From the NCBI GenBank assembly GCA_019510305.1, contig JAEKKN010000017.1:310001-374000 (forward strand): DNA of 64,000 nt. Reading direction: 5' to 3'. The number at the start of each line of letters is the position of its first letter. Within the stretch, counting starts at the first letter, position 1. Source of the stretch: Microbacterium sp. (GTDB taxonomy: Bacteria; Actinomycetota; Actinomycetes; Actinomycetales; Microbacteriaceae). The notes beneath the pieces are model-generated. The model saw nothing but the letters and a program-made list of their open reading frames with translations. It was not told the origin of the DNA and ran no database searches. Shown here piece after piece: positions 57,604 to 64,000 of this stretch. The position numbers and the translations under genes were made by a program.

Positions 57604-58416
57604 TCACTTCTTCGTCTTGACCGTCGGGATGGTCTCGGTGATGCGGGGAAGCAGATCGGCGACCGACTGCACGATCTCGTCGGGGCGGAACGGGTACTTC
57701 TCGATCTCGGCCTGATCGCTGATGCCCGTGAGTACGAGCACCGTGTGCAGGCCCGCTTCGATTCCGGCGACGACATCGGTGTCCATGCGGTCGCCGATCA
57801 TGCCGGTGCGCTTGGAGTGCGCGCCGATCTTGTTCAGGGCCGAGCGGAACATCATCGGGTTGGGCTTGCCGACGACGTACGGCTCCTTGCCGGTGGCCTT
57901 CGTGATGAGCGCGGCGATCGCGCCGGTCGCGGGGAGCGGTCCGTCGGCGCTCGGGCCGGTGGCGTCGGGGTTCGTGACGATGAAACGCGCGCCGTCGTTG
58001 ATGAGCCTGATCGCCTTGGTGATCGCCTCGAACGAGTAGTTGCGCGTCTCGCCGACGACCACGAAGTCAGGGTTCGTCTCGGTCATGATGAACCCGGCGT
58101 CGTGCAGGGCGGTGAGGATTCCGGCCTCGCCGATCACGAACGCCGAGCCGCCGGGCAGCTGCTGCTTCAGGAAGTCGGCGGTCGCGAGCGCCGAGGTCCA
58201 GATGCGGTCCTCCGGCACGTGCAGTCCGCTCGTCCGCAGGCGCGCGGAGAGGTCGCGGGCGGTGAAGATCGAGTTGTTCGTGAGCACCAGGTAGGGGATG
58301 CCGGAGCTCTCCCAGCCGGCGAGCAGTTCGGACGCCCCGGGGATGGCGTCGTTCTCATGGACGAGCACGCCGTCCATGTCGGTGAGCCAGCATTCGATGT
58401 CGTCGCGTTGTGCCAT
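57604..58416 (-). CDS. HAD-IIA family phosphatase (NagD-like)
   Basis: A 270-residue HAD hydrolase with motif I ECWLTDMDGVLVHEN, motif II VLTNNS, a C2A cap, the KPNPMMF Lys motif and the motif IV GDRMDTDVVAGIEAG. NagD-like enzymes dephosphorylate nucleotides or sugar phosphates; the substrate here is unknown. ATG 58416 is chosen; a GTG two codons upstream also fits, and no ribosome site is visible, so the message may be leaderless. Upstream and same-strand of the YdeI-like gene with a 3-bp gap. Confidence 0.9.
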   Translation of the reverse strand: MAQRDDIECWLTDMDGVLVHENDAIPGASELLAGWESSGIPYLVLTNNSIFTARDLSARLRTSGLHVPEDRIWTSALATADFLKQQLPGGSAFVIGEAGILTALHDAGFIMTETNPDFVVVGETRNYSFEAITKAIRLINDGARFIVTNPDATGPSADGPLPATGAIAALITKATGKEPYVVGKPNPMMFRSALNKIGAHSKRTGMIGDRMDTDVVAGIEAGLHTVLVLTGISDQAEIEKYPFRPDEIVQSVADLLPRITETIPTVKTKK

Positions 58417-58456
58417 GTGCACAGCCTAGAGGGCGAGGATGACGCGGAGCAGGCCG

Positions 58457-59086
58457 TCAGGCGCTGAGCCAGATCACCTCGGCGGCGTCGCCCACCGCGA
58501 CGGGCGCCCCGTCGACCACGATCCCGTCGGCGGTCACCGTCACCTCGGCGCCCACCGCGACCCCCGCCGCCTCGATCACCCGCAGGACCTCGGGGTCCTG
58601 ATCGCTCACCCGGAGCACGCGGCCGACGTGACCTACGGCGGCCTCGGCGAGCAGCACGAAGGGCTCGCGATCGACCTGGCCCGCGGAATCCGGAATCGCG
58701 TCCCCATGCGGGTCGAAACGCGGCCGACCGAGCCGGGCGTCGATGCCTTCGAGCAGTCGGTCGCTGATCGTGTGCTCGAGCACCTCGGCCTCGTCGTGGA
58801 CCTCGTCCCAGCCGTAGTCGAACTCGCGCACGAGCCAGGTCTCGATCAGTCGATGCCGGCGGATGATCGCGAGAGCGCGCTCGGCGCCGGCATCCGTCAA
58901 TCGCACCGCCCCGTACGGGACGTGCGAGACCAATCCTGCTGCGGCGAGCTTCTTGACCATCTCTGTCACGCTCGACGGCGCGATGCCGAGCTTCGCGGCG
59001 AGCACCGAGGGGGTGATCGGCGCGTCCTGCCACTCGGTGTGGGCGTAGACGGTCTTGAGGTAGTCGTCAGCTGCGGGGGATGCCAC
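58457..59086 (-). CDS. mntR: DtxR/MntR family metal-dependent regulator
   Basis: A 209-residue metalloregulator. The N-terminal winged helix (DDYLKTVYAHTEWQDAPITPSVLAAKLGIAPSSVTEMVKKLAAAG) is followed by the dimerisation/metal-binding helices (RRHRLIETWLVREFDYGWDEVHDEAEVLEH) and a C-terminal FeoA/SH3-like domain (VGHVGRVLRVSDQDPE). With manganese bound such proteins repress metal uptake. An NRAMP gene preceded by matched boxes lies 1.1 kb away on the same strand, so manganese control of mntH is the likely role; an iron-responsive role is the alternative. GTG 59086. Confidence 0.88.
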   Translation of the reverse strand: MASPAADDYLKTVYAHTEWQDAPITPSVLAAKLGIAPSSVTEMVKKLAAAGLVSHVPYGAVRLTDAGAERALAIIRRHRLIETWLVREFDYGWDEVHDEAEVLEHTISDRLLEGIDARLGRPRFDPHGDAIPDSAGQVDREPFVLLAEAAVGHVGRVLRVSDQDPEVLRVIEAAGVAVGAEVTVTADGIVVDGAPVAVGDAAEVIWLSA

Positions 59087-59095
59087 GGGTCCAGC

Positions 59096-59389
59096 CTAGG
59101 GATTCGCGACATCGACGAGGAGGCCGAAGGCGACTTGGCCGGCGAAGAACACGACGAGGAAGCCGAGCAGCGCCGCCGCGAGCGACAGTCGCCCGTCGAA
59201 GCCCTCGATCTGGGCGATGCCGATCTTCCTGGCGCGGAACGCGAGCACGAGAGTCGCGATGCCGAGGGCGAGCTGCACCCACGGACCGCCCACCGGGAGC
59301 ACGTTCGGGAACGCGACCAGCAGGCCGCCGATCAGCCCGGTCGCGAGTCCGATCCACGTGAGAAGGCGGACGACGGATGCTGCGGGCAT
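59096..59389 (-). CDS. Small three-span membrane protein (hypothetical)
   Basis: A 97-residue protein with three spans (LLTWIGLATGLIGGLLVAF, WVQLALGIATLVLAF, and LAAALLGFLVVFFAGQVAFG). No family recognised. ATG 59389. It lies 9 bp upstream of mntR on the same strand, so may be cotranscribed with it. Confidence 0.6.
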   Translation of the reverse strand: MPAASVVRLLTWIGLATGLIGGLLVAFPNVLPVGGPWVQLALGIATLVLAFRARKIGIAQIEGFDGRLSLAAALLGFLVVFFAGQVAFGLLVDVANP

Positions 59390-59459
59390 GTGATTCAGCG
59401 TATCCTCTCTCGGATCCGAGCCCTCGCGGCCTCCGGAATGAGCAGGGCGGTTTGCGCGG

Positions 59460-60095
59460 TCAGAAGTGCATCTGCTTCAGAGTGCCGTACTTGATGAGGA
59501 GCTCCTCGAGCGCGGGGTGCCCGTCGGGGTGGTCGAAACGGATGGTCTTCCCGGTGCCGTCGCCGAGGACGATGTCCGAGCCGTTGGAGAAGAGCAGCGC
59601 AGACCATTGTGCCGACCACACGACCGCATTGCGATCGTCGGATGCCGTCACGCCGCCCTCGTCGAGTTCGACGGTCGTGATTCTGTCGGTGCCCTTCACC
59701 GGGAAGACGGCAGGGAACTCGGTGTTCTCCCACTCGCGGAAGTACGCCGTCAGCCCGATGCGGGCCTGCGGCCAGCCGGCGCGCAGACTCCGGCCGATAC
59801 GCGAGACATGCACCTCGCGCTCGGCCCATGCGCCCTCGGCATCCACGAGATTCAGCACGAGACTGCCGCCGATCGGGTACGTCTCCCGGAACAGCTCTTC
59901 CTGACGCCTGTCGGAGGCATCGAGGTCGCTGCTGGCGAGGAAGGGCTGTTCGCCGACGGCCTGCTGCCGGACGGTGAAGGTCCGCTGTGTCGCGGCCTTC
60001 TTGCGGCGTGAGCTCAGTACGCCGAAGAAGACGATGCCGATGAGCACGAGCACGCCGGCACCGAGAAAGATCAGGATTCCCAGGTCATCATCCAC
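59460..60095 (-). CDS. Single-span membrane-anchored protein (hypothetical)
   Basis: A 211-residue protein with one N-terminal span (LGILIFLGAGVLVLIGIVFFGV), a Lys/Arg-rich stop-transfer (SSRRKKAATQR), and a soluble domain including GLTAYFREWENTEFPAVFPV, DDRNAVVWSAQWSALLF and DIVLGDGTGKTIRFDHPDGHP. No family recognised. GTG 60095 is chosen: a -10 box ends 6 bases upstream, so the transcript should start at the codon. The TTG at 60131 is an alternative but lies within the promoter. Confidence 0.6.
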   Translation of the reverse strand: MDDDLGILIFLGAGVLVLIGIVFFGVLSSRRKKAATQRTFTVRQQAVGEQPFLASSDLDASDRRQEELFRETYPIGGSLVLNLVDAEGAWAEREVHVSRIGRSLRAGWPQARIGLTAYFREWENTEFPAVFPVKGTDRITTVELDEGGVTASDDRNAVVWSAQWSALLFSNGSDIVLGDGTGKTIRFDHPDGHPALEELLIKYGTLKQMHF

Positions 60096-60101
60096 AGACG
60101 A

Positions 60102-60131
60102 AGAATAGCGGAGCACTGAATAGGCGTTCAA
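60102..60131 (-). promoter_or_regulatory. Promoter giving a leaderless transcript for the 59460-60095 gene
   Basis: On the minus strand TTGAAC (60131-60126), 18-bp spacer, TATTCT (60107-60102), then 6 bases to the GTG. Both boxes match the housekeeping consensus well. Confidence 0.65.
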
Positions 60132-60155
60132 TCAATGTCCGACGACACCGTCGGA

Positions 60156-61448
60156 TCATCCGGTCGCGAGGAGCCACAGCAGTGCGCCGTTGAGGGTGAT
60201 CAGGAGGATCGACGCCACGATCCCGGCCGCCGTCGTCCAGATGCGGTTCGCATACGACCCGAGAGTGCGTCGCTGTGCGGTGAGGACCACGAGCGGGATG
60301 AGGGCGAAGGGGATGCCGAAGGACAGCGCGACCTGACTGAGCACGAGCGCGAGCGTGGGGTCGACGCCGAGCCCCAGGATGACCAGGGCGGGGATCAGGG
60401 TCACGAGGCGTCGGGCCAGCAGAGGGATGCGCACGTGAAGCAGCCCGTGCATGATCTCGGCTCCGGCGTAGGCGCCGACCGAGGTCGATGCGAGACCGGA
60501 TGCGAGAAGGCCCACGGCGAAGAACGTCGCGACCACGGGGCCGAGACCTGCGGCGAGTGCGGCGTGCGCGCCCTCCAGCGAGTCGGTGCCCTCCACGCCG
60601 GCGAGGTTCGCGGCGGCGAGCAGCAGGATGCACAGGTTCACGGAGCCGGCGATGATCATCGCGATCGACACGTCCCAGCGGGTCGCCGTCAGCAGACGCC
60701 GGATGCGCGAGGGTTCCGTGCGCACGGCCTCGGCGGCGGCATCCACCTTCTGCCCTCTCGCCCCAGACGAGCCGAACCGGTCGCGGGCGAGCGAGGAATG
60801 GGCGTAGATCGCGTGCGGCATGATCGTCGCGCCCAGGATGGATGCCGCGAGCAGCACCGAGCCGGTTCCTTCGAAGCGCGGGACGATTCCGCCGACGACT
60901 CCCGCGGGATCCGGCGGCGCGACGAAGACCCCCGCGACGAAGCCGAACGTGATGATCGCCATGAGCGAGATGATCACGAACTCGAAGTGGCGAGGTCCGC
61001 GGCGGCTCTGCACTGCGAGGACGATCATCGACACGGCGCCCGTGATGAAGCCGCCCAGCAGCAGCGGCACGTCGAAAAGGAGGTTCAGTGCGACCGCGCC
61101 GCCGATCACCTCGGCGAGATCGGTGGCCATCGCGACGAGCTCGGCCTGCAGCCAGTACGCCCGTCGCGCCCAACGGTTGCGCAACCGGGCGCCCAGCACT
61201 TCGGGCAGGCTCTGGCCCGTCACGACGCCGAGCTTTGCCGAGAGGTACTGGATGAGCCAGGCCATGATGTTGCCGGCCAGGACGACCCAGACCAGCAGAT
61301 AGCCGTACTGCGCCCCCGCGGTCATGTTGCTCGCCACGTTGCCCGGATCGAGGTAGGCGACCCCGGCGACGAGCGCGGGGCCGAGCAGCCACAGGCTGCG
61401 AGGGGCGATGGCCGGCGGCGCCATGTCGATCACCGAATTTTTAGGCAT
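60156..61448 (-). CDS. mntH: NRAMP family Mn2+/Fe2+:H+ symporter
   Basis: A 430-residue manganese importer with about 11 spans. The metal-binding motif DPGNVASN (Asp34, Asn37) in span 1 and the GATIMPHAIYAHS motif (Met and Pro of span 6) are intact. ATG 61448 gives MPKNSVIDMAPP. A TACGAT -10 box lies 6 bases upstream, implying a leaderless message. The ATG itself lies within one of two MntR-like boxes. ATG 61424 (MAPPAIAPRS) is an alternative start downstream. Confidence 0.94.
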   Translation of the reverse strand: MPKNSVIDMAPPAIAPRSLWLLGPALVAGVAYLDPGNVASNMTAGAQYGYLLVWVVLAGNIMAWLIQYLSAKLGVVTGQSLPEVLGARLRNRWARRAYWLQAELVAMATDLAEVIGGAVALNLLFDVPLLLGGFITGAVSMIVLAVQSRRGPRHFEFVIISLMAIITFGFVAGVFVAPPDPAGVVGGIVPRFEGTGSVLLAASILGATIMPHAIYAHSSLARDRFGSSGARGQKVDAAAEAVRTEPSRIRRLLTATRWDVSIAMIIAGSVNLCILLLAAANLAGVEGTDSLEGAHAALAAGLGPVVATFFAVGLLASGLASTSVGAYAGAEIMHGLLHVRIPLLARRLVTLIPALVILGLGVDPTLALVLSQVALSFGIPFALIPLVVLTAQRRTLGSYANRIWTTAAGIVASILLITLNGALLWLLATG

Positions 61449-61455
61449 GCCGAAA
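61440..61455. promoter_or_regulatory. Metalloregulator box A overlapping the mntH start
   Basis: TTTAGG-CATG-CCGAAA. The mntH start codon is inside it. Opposite in orientation to box B but identical in the six-base arms. Confidence 0.6.
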
Positions 61456-61467
61456 TCGTAGCGGATT

Positions 61468-61483
61468 TTTCGGTCTACCTAAA
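61468..61483. promoter_or_regulatory. Metalloregulator box B upstream of mntH
   Basis: TTTCGG-TCTA-CCTAAA, which on the minus strand reads TTTAGG-TAGA-CCGAAA, the same arms as box A. It overlaps the expected -35 region, so both boxes would block transcription when manganese is plentiful. Confidence 0.6.
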
Positions 61484-61551
61484 TAACGATCGGTCGACGG
61501 TTCTCGATGTCGGCATCCCGCGCGTGCTACACCAGGGAGGGGAGGGGAACC

Positions 61552-61974
61552 ATGTCGCTGACGAGGACGAGCACCGCCTGGTGGGTGCTCTTGTTGCTGG
61601 CCGTGCTGAGTGTCTTCCCTGTGGCCGCGGCCACCATCTCGCAGGGGGCGGATGCCGGAGCCGACGTGATGGACTCCTGCTGGGCGAGCGACCTGCCCGA
61701 CGGGGTGGAACCCCACGACAACACGCTGCGCACGGTCGAGATCACGTTCATCCCGGCGGGCCGCCTGTGCGACTGGGAGGCGGGGGACACGCAGACCGGC
61801 TGGCCCACGACCATCGCCGCACTGATGGGGAGCATCATCGCCGTCGTGGTCACCGCCTTCGCGCTGCGTTTCGGCGGAGCGGCCAGACGGGTCGTCACGC
61901 TGCTGCCGCTCGTCGCCATCGCGGTGCTGTGGTTCGTGATGTGGTCGAGCACGCTCTACGTGATCATCGACTGA
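61552..61974 (+). CDS. Membrane protein with three spans (hypothetical)
   Basis: A 140-residue protein with an N-terminal span (WWVLLLLAVLSVFPVAAAT), an external loop with two Cys (MDSCWASDLP and AGRLCDWEAGD) that could pair, and two closing spans (IAALMGSIIAVVVTAFAL; VVTLLPLVAIAVLWFVMW). No family recognised. ATG 61552 has a very strong ribosome site (GGAGGGGA). Divergent from mntH. Confidence 0.65.
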   Translation: MSLTRTSTAWWVLLLLAVLSVFPVAAATISQGADAGADVMDSCWASDLPDGVEPHDNTLRTVEITFIPAGRLCDWEAGDTQTGWPTTIAALMGSIIAVVVTAFALRFGGAARRVVTLLPLVAIAVLWFVMWSSTLYVIID

Positions 61975-62009
61975 CCGGCACCGGTGTCGGCCGCGGATAC
62001 GCTGGCCTG

Positions 62010-62651
62010 ATGGACGACGCGCAGGCGGGCTCAGCGACCCAGGACTCGGCACAGCCGGGATACGGCGTCGGACCCTGGCCAGGGGAGTGGCCCGAAGAAG
62101 AGCACTACGACCCGGAGCTCCTCGCCCACGGCGACACCCGCAACGTGATCGATCGCTACCGGTACTGGCGCATGGAGGCGATCGTCGCCGATCTCGATCT
62201 GCAGCGGCATCCGTTCCACGTCGCGATCGAGAACTGGCAGCATGACATGAACATCGGTTCGATCGTGCGCAGCGCCAACGCGTTCCTCGCCGACACCGTG
62301 CACATCATCGGGCGGCGGCGCTGGAACAAGCGCGGGGCCATGGTCACCGATCGCTACCAGCACGTCGTGCATCACGAGACCGTCGAGGAGTTCGCCGCGT
62401 GGGCGGCGGATGCCGGCATCCCGGTCATCGCGGTCGACAACGTCGACGGGGCGGTGCCGGTCGACCGCGCCGAACTCCCGGAGAGCTGTGTTCTGCTGTT
62501 CGGCCAGGAGGGGCCGGGGCTCTCCGCCGAGGCGCTCGCCGCGGCATCCGCCCATGTCGAGATCACGCAGTACGGCTCGACCCGATCGATCAACGCGAGC
62601 GCGGCCGCCGCCGTGATCATGTACGAGTGGTGCCGGAGGTACGCCGGCTGA
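62010..62651 (+). CDS. SpoU/TrmH family RNA 2'-O-methyltransferase
   Basis: A 213-residue SPOUT methyltransferase acting on tRNA or rRNA ribose. Motif 1 is NWQHDMNIGSIVRSANAFLADTVHIIG, motif 2 SCVLLFGQEGPGLS, and motif 3 GSTRSINASAAAAVIMYEW. The target nucleotide is not decidable from sequence. ATG 62010 (MDDAQAGS) follows a TACGCT element by 6 bases, so the message may be leaderless. The acidic N-terminus (WPEEEHYDPELLAHGD) is family-typical for actinobacteria. Confidence 0.9.
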   Translation: MDDAQAGSATQDSAQPGYGVGPWPGEWPEEEHYDPELLAHGDTRNVIDRYRYWRMEAIVADLDLQRHPFHVAIENWQHDMNIGSIVRSANAFLADTVHIIGRRRWNKRGAMVTDRYQHVVHHETVEEFAAWAADAGIPVIAVDNVDGAVPVDRAELPESCVLLFGQEGPGLSAEALAAASAHVEITQYGSTRSINASAAAAVIMYEWCRRYAG

Positions 62652-62712
62652 GTCAGCCGCGGGCGATGCCGAAGGCGTGCCTCCTGAGTGCGTTCACTCG
62701 AACACGTTCCGG

Positions 62713-63573
62713 TCAGCCCAGCCTGGCCTCGACGTTGAGGTCTCGACCCACCGTGACGCGCAGACCGTGCAGGTGGACCGCCGAGCCGGAGGGCGAGTCG
62801 TTGAGATCGAGAGTGCGGCCGACTTGCGCACGTACCGCTTTGCGAGCGGCGCGCAGCGCGAGCGCCACGATCGGGTTGCGGCTGCCGACCTCGAGTTCGT
62901 GCACCGTGACGACCGCGTCCGGGCTGATTCGCAGTCGTACTTTCGCCCGCGCCGAAGCGCTGAGCAGCCTCCATCGCGCGCGGACCCGGGCGGAGAGACG
63001 GATGCCGTCGGCTCCGTCCTGATCGAGGTCGACCCGGACGGAACGGATGACGAGACCCTCTGCGGCGAGAGCGGCGCGAGTCACACGCTCGAGCAGGGGG
63101 CCCACATCGGAACTGCGGATCGACGCGGAGAGCGTACCGCGCATCCCTCCGCCGTCGTCACGGAGTTCGGCGCCGAGCGCTGTCTCCGGCCGGGCCGAGT
63201 CGGTCGGCTCCGCATACTCGAGCCATTCGATCGGCGCATCGAGGAGTTCGACGTCGATCGTGAGCGGGATCTCGTCGATCTGCACCGGCGCGGCGATCAG
63301 CCGCACCCTGCGTGCGATCCCCGACCGCCGCGACCGGATCTCGGAAGTCGGGGACGATTCCGCCACGCCGCCTGTCGTGGCCGTCGCCGAGGGCTGTGGC
63401 CTCAGTCGAAGAGCCGCGCCGCTCGCATCGATCGTCAGATGCTCGAGGTCGTCGCCGCGGAGGTCGGCCGCGACCCGGACGTCGTCGAGGCCGTCGAAAA
63501 CGTCGGCCGAAGCGGCGAGCTCATCGCGAATCCGGCGGATGACGGCATCCGCGTCTTCCGGCCAGGCGCTCAT
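62713..63573 (-). CDS. Hypothetical soluble protein (DUF2993-like possibility)
   Basis: A 286-residue cytoplasmic-looking protein without signal peptide or span. It is rich in alternating beta strands and basic residues: DLEHLTIDASGAALRLRPQP, IPLTIDVELLDAPIEWLEYA, GLVIRSVRVDLDQDGADGIRLSARVRARWRL and LNDSPSGSAVHLHGLRVTVG. The strand-rich pattern loosely recalls DUF2993 lipid-binding proteins, but I cannot confirm. ATG 63573 overlaps the stop of the MATE gene, with which it is cotranscribed. Confidence 0.6.
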   Translation of the reverse strand: MSAWPEDADAVIRRIRDELAASADVFDGLDDVRVAADLRGDDLEHLTIDASGAALRLRPQPSATATTGGVAESSPTSEIRSRRSGIARRVRLIAAPVQIDEIPLTIDVELLDAPIEWLEYAEPTDSARPETALGAELRDDGGGMRGTLSASIRSSDVGPLLERVTRAALAAEGLVIRSVRVDLDQDGADGIRLSARVRARWRLLSASARAKVRLRISPDAVVTVHELEVGSRNPIVALALRAARKAVRAQVGRTLDLNDSPSGSAVHLHGLRVTVGRDLNVEARLG

Positions 63574-64000
63574 GCGTCCACCGCGATCCACCGACCCGAG
63601 CGCACCCGCCAGCCCAGCGTGCCGAGGCGCGCCAGAAGGTAGATGCCGAAGAAGGCGACAGCGAGCCAGATGAGGCCTGCGGCCCCGTCGACGCCGGTGG
63701 CCGCGATGATCCACAGCGCGGGCAGGAACGGCACCAGGTTGAGACCGCCGGCGACCGCCAGATACTTCGCGTCGTTCGCCCCCATCAGCACGCCGTCGAG
63801 AACGAAGACGACCCCGGCGATGGGCTGGGCGACCGCGAGCACGATCAGTGCGGGCTGCACGAGAGCGGCTACTGCGGCGTCTCCGGTGAAGACGATGCCG
63901 AGGACTCCCGACAGCGCCCCGATCAGAGCGCCGACGATCACGCCGAACCAGGCGCCCCACGCTACAGTTCGCGCCAGCACGCGATGCACCTGAATCTCAT
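63570..64000 (-). CDS. MATE family efflux protein, C-terminal part (5' end outside window)
   Basis: The frame is open to the end of the window, so the N-terminal part is missing. The 143 visible residues hold about four spans (WFGVIVGALIGALSGVLGIVF, ALVQPALIVLAVAQPIAGVVF, YLAVAGGLNLVPFLPALWII, GLIWLAVAFFGIYLLARLG). The segments QPIAGVVFVLDGVLMGANDAKYL and LNLVPFLPALW are typical of DinF-type MATE exporters. It exports drugs or metabolites by Na+ or H+ antiport. It overlaps the hypothetical gene downstream by 4 bp. Confidence 0.82.
   Translation of the reverse strand, partial: EIQVHRVLARTVAWGAWFGVIVGALIGALSGVLGIVFTGDAAVAALVQPALIVLAVAQPIAGVVFVLDGVLMGANDAKYLAVAGGLNLVPFLPALWIIAATGVDGAAGLIWLAVAFFGIYLLARLGTLGWRVRSGRWIAVDA

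Noticed and set aside
60135..62651. An 838-codon frame running through mntH antisense, the membrane protein and the methyltransferase
   Set aside because: Only its last 213 codons, from ATG 62010, are conserved (SpoU family). The rest is antisense to mntH.

Overview
The window is a GC-rich (roughly 70 percent) actinobacterial chromosome segment, most likely from Microbacterium or a close Microbacteriaceae relative. The evidence is the codon use, the many GTG starts and 4-bp ATGA/GTGA overlaps, a DUF222/HNH protein, short Microbacteriaceae-type dispersed repeats, and the very frequent heptamer GGATGCC. I see no rRNA, tRNA, CRISPR array, transposase or integrase. No stretch longer than 300 bases lacks a gene.

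Layout. 1-10.5 kb: 3' part of clpB, a DUF222-HNH protein, zwf, a purine salvage/catabolism pair (8-oxoguanine-type deaminase plus NCS2 permease) behind a structured leader, a GH15 enzyme and a nitroreductase. 10.6-19.2 kb: a fructan/fructose unit made of a secreted GH32 levanase-type enzyme with nested inserted modules, a LacI regulator, a Frc-like sugar ABC transporter, an ABM-domain protein and a PfkB sugar kinase. Three near-identical LacI-type palindromes tie these promoters together. 19.1-31.6 kb: a LysR regulator divergent from bifunctional putA, a Nat-like ABC exporter, a membrane protein of unknown function, BenE, a LuxR/histidine-kinase pair and an MFS exporter. 31.7-33.5 kb: a VOC / HxlR / DHFR-like operon with its probable operator. 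33.6-38 kb: an accessory stretch with a secreted repeat protein and five small genes resembling immunity proteins (HEAT-like, SUFU, DUF6188-like and others) but no toxin. 38-44.8 kb: HAD phosphatase, xthA, malate synthase G with GlcG behind a perfect 11-bp inverted repeat, a YbhB-like protein, pyrE, and a ROK kinase gene broken by an internal deletion.

44.7-56.9 kb is the most coherent and interesting block. A MurR/RpiR-type regulator and an MFS transporter diverge from a nine-gene run in which most genes overlap their neighbour: peptide-type ABC transporter, MurQ, AnmK, a GNAT, an Ala-Glu-type dipeptide epimerase, a YbbE-like serine hydrolase and a fused ABC ATPase. Together they look like a complete import and catabolism route for cell-wall muropeptides (sugar and peptide halves).

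56.9-64 kb: small membrane proteins, a YdeI-like protein, a HAD-IIA phosphatase, an MntR/DtxR regulator, MntH with two regulator boxes at its start, a SpoU methyltransferase and the 3' part of a MATE-type exporter that runs out of the window.

Coordinates and motifs were read by eye. Operator, promoter, riboswitch and family calls are inferences where so marked.
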